Source: Saksenaea vasiformis B4078 | Taxonomy: Eukaryota > Mucoromycota > Mucoromycetes > Mucorales > Saksenaeaceae | NCBI GenBank assembly: GCA_000697055.1 | Contig: JNDT01001979.1 | Location: forward strand, 1 to 64,000 | DNA: 64,000 nt | Reading direction: 5' to 3' | In this document: positions 41,601 through 52,443 of the stretch, piece after piece | Layout: every line of letters starts with the position of its first letter | Position numbering within the stretch: position 1 is the stretch's first letter | Position numbers and translations under genes: made by a program | The notes under the pieces: generated by a model | Database searches by the model: none | What the model was told of the DNA's origin: nothing | The model's input: the letters and a program-made list of their open reading frames with translations, nothing else

Positions 41601-43725
41601 GTTCGTGCACAACCGCTGGCTCTCGAGGTAAGAGTTGGCAAACCCCGGCACGGTCCTGACGGCATTTGCCTGTTGGGCTGGATGACGTCCATCTGGGTTC
41701 AGTTGGTGTACGGTTCTGGCTCTGTGGGGGCCATTCCGGAGGTGGGTTGAATCTCGCCAACGATCAACCCATGGGTTCCCGATGCATCTGTCACGGCGAT
41801 GGGATGATGCCGCCGGATGAATGAATCGTTTGGCGAACGAGCTCAGCAAGCAAAACAACAAAGCGAAGAGCAAGACGAACAATGAGGCCAACGACAAGGC
41901 GAACAACAAGACGAGCAAAGTAGCATACCGGGAACGGGAGTATCACACTACCTGCATCGGTCGCAACACGAAGATCTTCTTCGGCAACCTTTCTGTAAAA
42001 TACTAGTATAGTTATAGGAAATAAAGAGTTTTCTCACTCGATCTTTTTGGCCTACGTTCGACCCTCGCTACAGCATATGTGGCCTCGGCGAAGGCGTAAA
42101 GAAAAAGGGGGACGAACGAACAAGGCGAGCGACCTCAGCCAGTCAATCTTTCGCCCGCCAGTATGCTTGCCTTTGAGGCTGACAGAGGTCGAATGTGCTT
42201 AGGCGGCGCCGGTGGTCAAAAAGCCACGTTCCCTGTCAGTCGTAGGGGGCAGGCGGGGGCAATGCCCTGTGAGGGTCGAGATATCGTGGTAGGTCCAACA
42301 TGGACGGGGTTCACTCGTTGTAAGCTTTTTGTCCGGATCAAGTTGCACGGGACGGCTCAAAGAGTCTCTGGAGAACTCACATAGGAGCGGGGCAGGTGTC
42401 GGCTGGGAGACAAAGCATTGAAGAGGGATCCGGATTGGACAGTCGCAATAGCGTCATCTCAGGGTAGGCAAAGGGATCCTATCAATCACTCGAGCGTATT
42501 TCACGTTAAGAAGGCTAGTTGCTTATCCATATGTCAAAGACACCCGGGAACATTTAGGTTGCAATGCTTTGTGTGTCTTAACCGGCGATCGCTCGTGTCG
42601 CAGCCGAAGTCGATGTCGACGGACGCAGGTACGCGAGGTGATCCACATCTCCGACGGACAACGGGCGGGCTCACATAGGGCAAACGCGCTTCTTGCGTGA
42701 CCTAACGCATACTACGCTGCACTAAGACGGGGAAAGGCAGACGTAGGTTCGTTTCCAGGAAGGAGGGAAGATCTCGGAAGCCTGAAGCCTAGAAAGGCAT
42801 TCTAGTTTTTTCCCCTGGTAACGCAAGATTGACGTGCATCAAACCGTTGTGAAAATAATGCAGTAAATTTATCGTGCAAGAAAAAGGAACGATACGTAGT
42901 ATATACATCCAGCTCGAATGAAATAAATATCATATCTGTCAACGAATTTCTTTGCCATTTGAAAATGCAGGTGAGTTGGGAAGCTGAATATACATATTTA
43001 ACTTCGCTCACTATCAAAGCCTGCTTTATGAGTGCATTGGTACTGTATTCGTCCATTTCATCTCACTGGAGGTTGAGCTACTCCCTAAAGTTCCTGTATT
43101 CAATATTCCAAAATATTACTGGTGGAATCTTTAAGTGAAGACATTAATACATTTTAGTCGACTGAGATAAACTGCACTACGTCTCCGCAAATGCAGAAAT
43201 CCCCTGGATAGAAATAAAGATAAAAATCTAGAAAAATGACAAGCCGATAAAGTACAGGTTAATGCATGATTTGAGCTTCCACAGCAAACTCTCATGGGAA
43301 ACATATAGCAAGTCTGTTCTTATCGGAATATCAATCAAACACTATGATCCTCGTTTATATGTTCCCGCGTACGAGCGATTTCTGTTTAAAGGGCGAATAT
43401 AGGGATAGGGAATAGCTAATACCGCCAGCAGCCTGCGTTCCCTACTTCAGCTTTAGTGGTGTCCTCGATCCTTCGATGCAATTGACCATGTAAACTGCTA
43501 ATCCTTTCCGCCCATCTTTTAACCCATGCATGCATTAGTACTGCATTTAGCCGTTCTTACTCTAAATGTGATACCATAGCTTGGCAACACGCCTGGCACA
43601 CAGTGCAGAGAAAGGCAAGGCTGCCTACGCATTGTGTAAACTGGGGTGAATATCCTTTATTATTCTGATGACATTGAATAACAAATGAAAACGAGAGAAA
43701 TAGTAACTATAAGCATTAACTACTG

Positions 43726-44625
43726 CTACTCTTTATGTTCTCCAATACGAATGAAGAATTTCTCATATCGCTCGGAAGCAAGATGGACAAAGACCGTATT
43801 CTTGCACAGCCGAATCAGTTCTAAGGATGCCATCAAGTTGCACCTCTCTTCAAGCCCATCCATCGTCTTGTAAATCTGCTTGCTGCAATATTCCGCAATC
43901 CTGGAGAAGTCGTTTGTGCAGAATAACTTGTCGACTGACGTTAATTCGCCTTCATCCTTTTCCCGGATACATGACGCCAACTCATTTATATAGAACATGA
44001 ACATCTCAAACGTCAGCTGCAAATTACGGTACTCTAGATACGTGCATTGGACATCACGTAGCAGGAACATCAGAATGAGTGTCAAGTAGGAGGCGTGGCA
44101 TTTGAGCTTGAACATAAAGTATTCGTTCTTGTTAAAAGTCACTTGGAGCTGTTGGTTGACGGCAGTGACCCAAGTAATCGCTTCCGTACGCAACAGAGTG
44201 AACTTATCACCAAAATCCTTCTCCCAGTGCTTCAGGAAGATAGAAAGTAGCTCTTGTACCAGAGGAGGCATGTTGTTGGGGCGATATTCAAGCGCATGGA
44301 TCAGGTCAAGGTAGTCGAGCCCACGGAATATCATCAAGTCATCAAAGATAAATGCAAAGTAATAGTATGCCTGGACACCGGATGATCTGTGGCAGTCTGG
44401 CATCAAGGATCCATTCAACCGTATGTCGTCGATATTGACGTCAAGCTTGTATTCATCGATCACACGCTGGGCAATGTCATCAAGCTCCTTGAAATAATTA
44501 ATACGGACTTCATGTGTGCGGGAGATTTCGAAGTAATCCAGAATACCGGCAACAATCTTGCTTTGTGGGTGCTTGTCGTCAAACTGGTATTTTCGACAGA
44601 TGACAAAATCTGGGTCGATGGTCAT
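43726..44625 (-). CDS. Class I terpene-synthase-like protein (trichodiene synthase family)
   Basis: Intact single-exon gene, 299 aa, stop at 43726. The sequence follows the all-alpha class I terpene cyclase pattern of the TRI5 family. An Asp pair stands at 95-96 in FAFIFDDLMIF, where family members carry the DDxxD metal motif. A diphosphate-sensing Arg is near 146 (FTLLRTEAITW). The NSE-type motif is NELASCIRE (214-222), and the RY pair at 286-287 is in HLASERYEKF. The 119-residue spacing between the metal motifs fits. The third acidic residue of DDxxD is missing (DDLMI), so metal binding may be altered. Cyclisation of farnesyl diphosphate is expected for the family, but product and activity are unknown. 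No P450 or other tailoring gene lies nearby. The gene is intronless in an intron-rich genome, inside a gene-poor block. Confidence 0.72.
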   Translation of the reverse strand: MTIDPDFVICRKYQFDDKHPQSKIVAGILDYFEISRTHEVRINYFKELDDIAQRVIDEYKLDVNIDDIRLNGSLMPDCHRSSGVQAYYYFAFIFDDLMIFRGLDYLDLIHALEYRPNNMPPLVQELLSIFLKHWEKDFGDKFTLLRTEAITWVTAVNQQLQVTFNKNEYFMFKLKCHASYLTLILMFLLRDVQCTYLEYRNLQLTFEMFMFYINELASCIREKDEGELTSVDKLFCTNDFSRIAEYCSKQIYKTMDGLEERCNLMASLELIRLCKNTVFVHLASERYEKFFIRIGEHKE

Positions 44626-47219
44626 ATTTTCTTGACAGTACGTATCTGAGCTGTAATCCTTAAGTTTGTGTCTTGAAGGGACCTGTTTTTATACAAATCT
44701 TTTGGTGTCCGTTAGTACAACAACCCCTGGCAAGGAACTAAGACAGAGGCCGTGACACCAAGTCTGCTTCCGCGGCGTAATTTTCCATTTGTCGCCTTTC
44801 TCGATTGTGCTTGTGTGACCTCTTCTCACCTTCCTAAACAGTACTAATACAACGATCGCTGTTAGTACAGCTATGTACTACTCCTTTGTGAGCTCTAAAC
44901 CAATAAAATTGCTTTTATGCATAATATTCACTTGGGTGCATTGGACCTGTAAATCATTAGCCACACCAAACCATATCGATAGATGGTGTCAGTCAGATTA
45001 CGAATTCTATCTCAGTTATGTCTGCCTCCGATTGCACTACCTGCAAACGATTCCGATATTGATCAAAGTTAGCAATATGGATACAAAGGGAACGGGCTAC
45101 TTCCTAGCTGGGGAACCCTCAAGATGAAATGCGCGGGTAATATCGGCCTTTAGAACAGGGAAGGCTAGGACATGTAACGCACCTTTTGCCGTATTGTAGA
45201 TCAATATATTCGGAAGGAGTTTAAATCATCCCCTTTGGTCAGTTTTATATAAAGGTGTGACAGTCGTCACGTTTACGTGCGACTTCACTGTTTACACTCC
45301 TTCAGGACTCTGAGATTGTCCGTGTGTGGTTTCTAGTGACATAGCAATACCTATATCTTTAGACATGGTACAGGAGATAAGCATATAGGTTTGATAACAG
45401 AGTTGGACAAACGTCAACAGTAAAGACGGCTTCCGTGAACATATTTCTTAGGTATGGCCATGCAAATGTCGGTACCACCACGGATTATACGGGTTACTCC
45501 TCGCCTATCGGACATGTATCGAAACAGGATTGTAAGACCTCATACGGTCAGCGTGGTCCTTACTTTGTATGTCCTCGATTGCTATCCGTTACAATTGCCT
45601 CCCAAAGCGGTAAAGGATTGGCGTAGAATGTTGAGTTGCTCTATCTCCTTGTCATGGATAAACAGCACCACAGAGAATCCTATTCGTTTCCTTCCTGTCA
45701 AGCATTTGTAGATTTAATCACAGGCATCATCTATTAATAGCGCTTGAAAAGCCAAGCATACATTGATGCGGAGCACACGCGTTGAAACTACGAAAGGAAA
45801 TGCCAGTTAATGATGTGGTAAATGAGATGTCCTTCGTGTACGATATTAGAACGTTATCAATCACCGTCTGGAGATGAATCCTCACATTCAATCATTGCAA
45901 CTTAAGTTTAGAGTAATTCCATCACCTTTAGCAGCCCTCCAATCATTCCAGTGGTCCATTCTTTTTTTGCTATCCTCTGCTGTTATTAGCATACAATATT
46001 TCGAATATTCAAAGATTTTCATATGCATTAATCTGGGATCCTTGAATTTCAATCGATTCATAAAAGGAGAGCTCATGAGGACTTTATTCTGCGACTGATA
46101 GAACCTTATTAAAAAGACAAAAGTGAGGAAGGCATTAAAAGCGCTTCGCATGCATCGCTAGTATCGGAAACTGCTTAAATCATGAGAAAATGTCGTACTT
46201 GACGTGCTGTGGCCGTTTAATAATACTTCATAAATCATGTCCATACGATTTTTCATTTGAGTTTCCCATACCGCGAGGACTCCAGCCACAGGTAAAGGCC
46301 TGATATGCTCAGTGATCTAAATACAGTGCCTCGCGCTAATTTCACGTTCTCGATTCCTCGCAAAATGCTTACAATTGCGAGGGTTAATTTTCTGGAGTTT
46401 GCGCTGAAAAGTGTTCCGAGTAGTAACTACATGTGAATTACATGGTATCTATCCAAATGTTTCAAGAACTGCATGTACGTACAGCGATAAGTTATCGTAC
46501 AATACGTTTCTACATATATTCTAGTGCAGTATTCTGATTAGTAAAGTTTATCGACCTACATCAATGAAAAGGAGGATAAATAGGCGTCCGAGGTACTGTT
46601 TCTCATTATCCTATACGATGACACCAAGCCTACATCTGTGACCGACGAACAAAGCAACGCGACGTAGATAAAAAGACTGAATCCCAGCCTGGAGAAATGA
46701 TGTACTAAGACTTGTACCATGGACAGAGCACTAGTTCAATCTATTGAAGTAGCCTAACATGACGAATTTTCAAACCCTTGAAGAGACTGCTGTAGGTTAG
46801 CTTAGCGCCGAAGAGCTAATTTCTATCGCTGTAAAGGAAGATATGAAGGAAACCGAGGATTGGTTGACGTTCTGAAGTGGATCATGTGCTTCTCTGGAAG
46901 ATCAACTATTCCATATTGATATTATCGAGGATTTCCTTAGCGAGGAGCGTCATGGGGGAGGCGCTAGCGATTTGCAAAGTTACGAGATGCGTAATGAGTC
47001 CAACAACTTCTGTATCACTTTCTTCGAACAAAGAGAACAGTAGCCATGTTCACGATAAAAAAAGTACGCATTTCCGTCGGTTCATTTTTTTTTCTTGACA
47101 GATAACGCTTTAGATGACAACGTTCTACATATTATTATCTCACTATGAGAAGTCTTGGAAGAGAAACATAGAAACACAATTTAGGTATCGTTTTACACTG
47201 TGAACCACAAATTTATTTA
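44626..47219. other. Gene-poor region, no gene seen
   Basis: 2.6 kb between the terpene-synthase-like gene and the F-box gene. ORFs of up to 87 codons (44873-45127, 45454-45711, 45888-46151) carry no recognised motif. The 46600-47100 segment has scattered protein-like fragments in several frames broken by stops, suggesting decayed coding DNA. The first ~100 bp is the upstream region of the terpene-synthase-like gene. Confidence 0.45.
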
Positions 47220-49064
47220 CTAGATAACACGTTTGTCATTGATACATAAATAATTAATTGCTCTGCAATGAATATGTACTAAACCACAGAGGATATATTC
47301 TTCCCAGGTAGGCTGGTATACTGTTCTTTTTGGACACAAATTATCCTTATTGCATTGTACCAATTTATCCAATGTACGAGCCTCATGAGGCTGCAATAAG
47401 CGGATTTCCTTGGCGATCTCGTAATGATAACTCTCGAGGTACCTCTGGATTTCGACCTCTCTAGATTCGTGGACAAGGTACCACCGTGTCTCCTGAGAAC
47501 ATGTAAGTCCAAAAAGCTTGCAGCGTCGCGACCATTTGAATGAATGCTCATAAAAATTTCGTAGATCCACAGAGAGTGTATGCTGGGGCATATGGACGGC
47601 AAATTCAATATTGTCGTAAGATTTCTTCCGGCAACATTGCCACAAAGATAAATAGGCAAGGCTTGGACATTGCTGGGATAAATAGTCGAAAAGGATGGTG
47701 TCAAGGCTGCTCTCGATCAACGTTAGCCGCCTGAGGGAACGATGTTTGACAAGCCGAAAAGGTAGAACATTTGGCCGGTCACTGTAGGTAGTTCTCAGAC
47801 TTACGGACTCGAGACGTTGACAATGACTTAACATAGCATCAATGACGTCTACTGTGCCTACAGCAATTTCCTTCCGTCGGAGGCCTGCATAAGGGTAGCC
47901 GCAGTCAAGTGTCAAATCTTTTAGAATAAGGCAACGACCAATATTTTTTGCCACCTCGTCTAGGTCCATCGCGAGCGTCCCTTGGAGAGTCAACGAAGTT
48001 AATCTCAGTCGCGCAATGCTCTCAAACGTCGTTGAAGAAAGTCCATCAAAATAGCCTAATCCAAGATTATGGACAAGAGAGTTTAGACTGCTAGCAAGGC
48101 GGTGATCCACTGGGAAGTTGATAAATCGTGCAGTCTGGAGTTTGCGACAACGACGTGCCACTGCCAACACGGCTTCTTTGCTGATATCAACGTCTCCAAT
48201 ATTGACTTCATGCCGGTCCAGCAGATGAACATCTGCATTGGCTTCCAAATCAAGGGTAATCAAATGGGGATACTTGAAGGCTATGTACAGCAACCACGCT
48301 GGCTGATAGAGAGCGCCACCACGGCAACGAAAGGTGCGCAGGTGACATGGAGTAACGGCAGGAATGGTTGGCTCTTGATAGGCGAGACTGTAGTTAAAAT
48401 CCAGAAATTCCAAGGTGTCAAGTTTTGGCAAGAGTCGATGAATAGATTCCATGTAATCGATAGTGATCCAACGTTTAAGTTTGGACAGCGACAGGAAAGT
48501 AAGATTAGGCGTATGTGACAAAATTTGGGTGAGCATTCCAAGACGTTCATTTATTTCCCCGGTGTATCGCAGACTTAAATGAGTCAGAGAAAAAGTAGAT
48601 ACCAATTTTAAACTGGCAGGGCATACTTGAACATTGAGTTGACGCAGATGATCATGGTGCTGGCGATGTTCTGATAGATAGTTATCGGATTGGGTCAACA
48701 AAGGCAGTTCCAAAGTCTCTAACAGCGGACACAGACAAAGGATTCTGTCGACTTCGTCCTGGGTAACAAGACCATGCTGAATCACTAGTTTTCGGACATA
48801 ACGTCCTGTTACTGGTGATGACGATGACTGGAGAGCATGGTAGAATCGCTCGAATTTCGAACGACGGTGAATGATTACTTCCCGGTATAATGATGCTTGG
48901 AATGCAGAGTACCAGGGTTTGCATACAAACAGGCACGCGTGCTGGTCTTTTGTAGATAAGTATAGCGACAAAAGTTCATATAGCTCATACGGAAGAACGC
49001 AAGCTGCCATGGTGGGAAAAAGCAGAATTGGGCACCCTGTTTCCCTTTTATCCTTACACTGCAT
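47220..49064 (-). CDS. F-box / leucine-rich-repeat protein
   Basis: Predicted substrate receptor of an SCF ubiquitin ligase. Single exon. The longest frame has 614 codons from 49064, but the F-box begins right after an internal Met at 49010 (MAACVLPYELYELLSLYLST), which is the more likely start (596 aa). The F-box continues DQHACLFVCKPWYSAFQASLYREVII. It is followed by irregular leucine-rich repeats (LLETLELPLL, SLTHLSLRYTGEI, NLTFLSLSKLKRW, TLEFLDFNYSL, HLITLDLEANADV, LTSLTLQGTLAMDL, LKDLTLDCGYPY, SLRRLTLIESSLD, SLAYLSLWQC). The C-terminal ~120 residues have no repeat and include two Trp-rich patches. This is a large lineage-specific family in early-diverging fungi; the target is unknown. 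No intron is present. Confidence 0.85.
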   Translation of the reverse strand: MQCKDKRETGCPILLFPTMAACVLPYELYELLSLYLSTKDQHACLFVCKPWYSAFQASLYREVIIHRRSKFERFYHALQSSSSPVTGRYVRKLVIQHGLVTQDEVDRILCLCPLLETLELPLLTQSDNYLSEHRQHHDHLRQLNVQVCPASLKLVSTFSLTHLSLRYTGEINERLGMLTQILSHTPNLTFLSLSKLKRWITIDYMESIHRLLPKLDTLEFLDFNYSLAYQEPTIPAVTPCHLRTFRCRGGALYQPAWLLYIAFKYPHLITLDLEANADVHLLDRHEVNIGDVDISKEAVLAVARRCRKLQTARFINFPVDHRLASSLNSLVHNLGLGYFDGLSSTTFESIARLRLTSLTLQGTLAMDLDEVAKNIGRCLILKDLTLDCGYPYAGLRRKEIAVGTVDVIDAMLSHCQRLESVSLRTTYSDRPNVLPFRLVKHRSLRRLTLIESSLDTILFDYLSQQCPSLAYLSLWQCCRKKSYDNIEFAVHMPQHTLSVDLRNFYEHSFKWSRRCKLFGLTCSQETRWYLVHESREVEIQRYLESYHYEIAKEIRLLQPHEARTLDKLVQCNKDNLCPKRTVYQPTWEEYILCGLVHIHCRAINYLCINDKRVI

Positions 49065-50079
49065 TTTTTGTGTAACAGAGTAGCAGCACGGTGGATCCGC
49101 ACGGGTTTTCGCACGCTCGGTATTGGTTCGTATCGTGCAGTATCAATAACATCCATTATAGTCGAACTTCTTTTCAGAGAAAGGAACGGACGTTTTAGGT
49201 GAAACAAGAATAGAGTGATCGTTACAACTTTCACTTATCAGATGGATAATGATCGGAGATCTGACAACACTGCTACACCCGACAACTTGTAACTGCCGAA
49301 TCCCATCTTGGAGGACACACCCGTTTGGCTCCACTCGGATTCTCCAATATACCACAGCCTCTGCGAACCGCACTTTTATTCGCACACTTCTTAACCCACT
49401 CCTGTACGTAAACGCTGCTCAAATAGAATACCTCTATTTTTAAGCTTCCAGAAGTGAGCGCCGCCGTCTTCTTATTTAAGCTACTGCTTTTTCTCGAAAG
49501 GGAGCCAAAAATGGGCAGATTGAAGAGACGTCATATATAACAACGCCTGACAACCTGTCAGTGGTTCAACTAATGAGACAATGTTAACTTTGTTCTTTAG
49601 CAAGAGCTTTGCATATTAAATGTGTTCCCGAAGAAAACAAACTCAATGGCATGGGCTCAATGTCTGTGGGATGCAGCGACAGAGGCTGCTCTACCAGGTA
49701 CAATACCCCGCTGATTTCATGTCGGCCGCATGCGATCCTTTCGGCATTGCATATTATGGAATTTGCAATGTTCCTGATTGCCACAGCACCACCACTTTTC
49801 CGTGGAGTGTCCTTAACAGGTACTGCCGCAGCTCAAAGTATAGTTTATGACGAAAAAGCCTATTTGTACTTTTTCGCCCACAACGTTTACCGTTGCATCA
49901 CTTCCATGTTTGATTCTGGCTTGGAGTTGTTCAGCCATTATCCACCAGATGGTATTTTAATGGGTTCGGCGTAAGGTCTGCCCTAGTCCAGAACCATTCA
50001 CTGGACAACAGGAAGAGGGAGAAAGTAATGAAAAAATAAATATAATGCGTTAGCCGCTTGACTAAAGTCAGTAATTAGA
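49065..50079. other. Region upstream of the F-box gene, decayed coding DNA
   Basis: The first 300 bp is probably the F-box promoter. From about 49600 the sequence is protein-like in shifting frames. A 121-codon plus-strand frame (49609-49974) changes to better-looking text in another frame near 49650 (MAWAQCLWDAATEAALPGTI). No complete gene can be built. It may be the 5' part of the broken gene that follows. Confidence 0.35.
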
Positions 50080-50334
50080 TAACGAAGCTGATGGTGAAGA
50101 GCAGGAGAACAGTGACGGTGGTGATCTGCCACTGAACGTTAAAGCAAAAGAGTTCCCGGAGAAAGTGTTCCAATTGGGGGCGAAGCAGTAGGTCTTGAAA
50201 ATCAAGTCAACCTAAGAATTTTTTAAATTAAGCTGTTTGCACCAGCGGAAGAATGGAAGTTTGATGATGGATGAGGCATCACAGCTGCAGACCTACATAG
50301 CAAATTTCAATCCACAGTCCATCGCACTACGAGA

Positions 50335-50430
50335 AATTACGTTAATTATCGCAAAAACTTAGCAATACCTCACAAAACCCTTACAAAAATGACAAAATTC
50401 AAGATTTTTCCAAGAGTTTTTCCCGTAGTG
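50335..50430. mobile_element. Short CACTA-type MITE inside a coding segment
   Basis: A 96-bp element with 12-bp terminal inverted repeats CACTACGRGAAA (one mismatch between ends), matching the CACTA end type seen at 5037-5340. The flanks are TCG on the left and TCA on the right, a 3-bp target duplication with one substitution. The host reading frame is continuous across the site when the element plus one copy of the duplication (99 bp) is ignored. The element itself contains an in-frame TAG. Confidence 0.7.
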
Positions 50431-51130
50431 TCAGCGAGCGACTAGATCTTTTGACCGCGCGACTATTGCGTTGCTACTTGGAAGAAACACCAGTGATGGT
50501 GGCTCTCGAGTATGAAATTCATAAAATGAGGACTGCTTACAATCGAAACTAATCAGTTAATTAGAATGGCCCTGTCAAGAGTACACTGTTGTTTGAACCC
50601 CTCAGTGCATAAGCTGATACAAGCGTATGATGAGGGACCCGCAGTTTTGGGAGCCTTCATCCGCCATCAAAGAAAATTTTCTCCGATGTGATAGAGGTAA
50701 GCTCAAACATTCTCATATGCAGCTTGCATGTCGTTCTGAGCGACGATACATCTTCCAAGTAAGCGCAAAGATGAGGATGGCAAACTGAAGAAGAAATCGT
50801 TGGATATTGCCGTGTTTAAAAAGAAAATTGAGCTGCTTGAGTCTGATGGAGCTCCTCAACCTCAGTTGCTACAAGTGTGGGACGTCGTATCCGCGATAGC
50901 CAACAAATTTCCGGAGGAATCATGTGTCAGGCAGCACATGAAAGGTCCAAGCGAAACCACCTTTTACCGAAAGTTTGCCCACATCTTAGATGTTATCATG
51001 AGCGATAGCAAGTTGGAAATTGACGAGTAAGCATTGCGCTCGCTTTTCCAAATCTAAACACAGGGCTGATAATTTGTTGTCAGTGGGGAATGAGTCTGCC
51101 AAGCATCCAAGGATATTCTCAACAGAAATA

Positions 51131-51301
51131 CAGTGGTCGCTCTATATAACGATATTCGATATAGCGGTATTCTCGATATTATGATTTTTTTTGGAACAGA
51201 ATCGGTAGGCTATAAATTTTGCACATCTGCTTAAACGATATTCTCGATATAGTGGTAAATATTCTTTCCACCGAGGGTATCGTTTTATCGAGCGACCACT
51301 G
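51131..51301. mobile_element. pogo/Tigger-type MITE
   Basis: A 171-bp element with terminal inverted repeats beginning CAGTGGTCGCTC (12 bp perfect, then about 12 more with mismatches: TATATAACGATA versus GATAAAACGATA). It is flanked by TA dinucleotides (51129-51130 and 51302-51303). TA duplication and CAGTnGTCnCTC ends are typical of the pogo/Tigger branch of Tc1/mariner. Internally, the phrase CGATATTC(TC)GATATAG(C/T)GG is repeated. No coding capacity. Confidence 0.78.
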
Positions 51302-51888
51302 TATGCGCTTCGATGGTGGAAAAAAGCAACTGAACGCGTTTGATCGGCGTACCGACCTTATCCTAGCCAGCAGTGGCGTTGAATTGTGCACCAATGAGTG
51401 GGAATGGGATAATGTTACCTTGACGACCGCGCTCAAGCAGCAGTGTCAAAACGTAAGAACAAACAAGGCGATCCTGACTAGCTTGCTCAGCAATCCGATT
51501 CCTCCCCAGCTGCGGAATCAAGAATTTTCTCGGGTATGGATTGGCCAGGGATTGTAAACTAAAGCATTTTACTATTATTCGAGACGCTAACACCATCTAT
51601 TAGGTAATGCCGGGTGCATCTCTAATAAACATGTCATTTCCTTTGCTCCAAATACAATTCCTATTTTCTCGCTTCCAAAGTATCTCAGCAGTCCCATTTC
51701 ATAACATAGGTACATATGGAGTTGTAGGTAGAAGCGACCCGATTTTCAGGTACAAACTCAACATGAGACCGAGGCAGCAAAGTACAAGGCTGCTGACACC
51801 GGCAGCAGTTGAATCATTAAGTCCCGATGGAAGCATTCTATCGGATTGGTATTTGCATATCAAGGTTCAAAGTCCCATATGAGCCATT

Positions 51889-52443
51889 CTATTAGTCGTC
51901 TACAACGCCTGAACTTATTACACCATGACATGTTTGCCAATCTGGTACATCGACATGTACCAAATGATACCGCGTGAGATCGTGGCGAAACTCTACAGTA
52001 GAACTTAAATGTCTCGAAAGGCAGTGTTACAGGCTGCTCTTTTCCTTTCTTTCTTTCTTTCTTTCTTTTTTTTTTTTTCGCTGATAGCGACTATTGTGGA
52101 AAAGTTTTGATACTTCCTATGTTGATGGAGCAAACTCCTTATTAACGCGAAGTATCATAATGATATGACTTCTCGATGTCATGGTGCTGGAGAGCAGCAG
52201 TTTGTCAGTCACATTTCCACGTGGCAGCGTGCGAGGACCTTGCGGAACAAGAATTGCTGTCAATGTTCAACATTGTACACACATTAAAAGTTCAAGCAAG
52301 TTATATAAAATGCTTACACTTGCAAAGTTGGTAACAAGATGATGTATATAGTTAGTTTAGAACTGGTGGTCAATCGAGCATGTATGATTTGTAAGCTCGT
52401 GTTGTGAGTCAAAATTACAAAAAAAAAACTCTACTTTTTTCTC
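51889..52443. other. Intergenic region with a (TTTC)n tract
   Basis: 555 bp downstream of BFR1. It contains a CTTT microsatellite running into T13 at roughly 52041-52078. No gene seen. The segment after 52300 is probably BFR1 3' untranslated sequence. Confidence 0.6.

Larger units (their letters stand above)
36154..43725. other. Gene-poor accessory block
   Basis: 7.6 kb between SSL2 and the terpene-synthase-like gene with no intact recognised gene. It contains an ORF of 87 codons at 36774-37037, a broken gene at 37957-39199, a pyrimidine-rich stretch at 39740-40080 that looks like a promoter followed by intron-like sequence, and a G+C-richer field (40.9-42.8 kb) with degenerate repeats. Minus-strand ORF 41475-41918 (147 aa, many Arg/Asn/Pro) may be a retroelement gag remnant, but no zinc knuckle or polymerase motif was found. 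Confidence 0.5.
50080..51888 (+). pseudogene. Interrupted gene of unknown family, hit by two MITEs
   Basis: Coding segments in one direction: an acidic piece near 50085-50190 (EEQENSDGGDLPLNVKAKEF), a piece ending ANFNPQSI at the first MITE, its continuation after the MITE (ERLDLLTARLLRCYLEETP), a strong 77-codon segment at 50800-51030 with upstream KRKDEDGKLKKK (LLQVWDVVSAIANKFPEES, SETTFYRKFAHILDVIMSDS), then after the second MITE a segment around 51303-51557 (AFDRRTDLILASSGVELCTN, EWEWDNVTLTTALKQQCQNV). I recall similar text in repeated hypothetical proteins of Mucorales, but cannot name a function. The first MITE introduces in-frame stops; the second shifts frame. Introns could rescue part of it, so pseudogene status is likely but not proven. 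Confidence 0.55.

Noticed and set aside
42053..42080. Possible retroelement primer-binding site (TGGCCTACGTTCGACC) after an LTR-like AATAAAG end
   Set aside because: It does not match a tRNA 3' end (T-arm bases are wrong), and no matching second LTR or polymerase frame was found.
41202..52236. Shared 15-mer ACGTGGCAGCGTGCG near 41205 and 52219
   Set aside because: The flanks are unrelated, and a shared 15-mer is expected by chance about once or twice in 64 kb.
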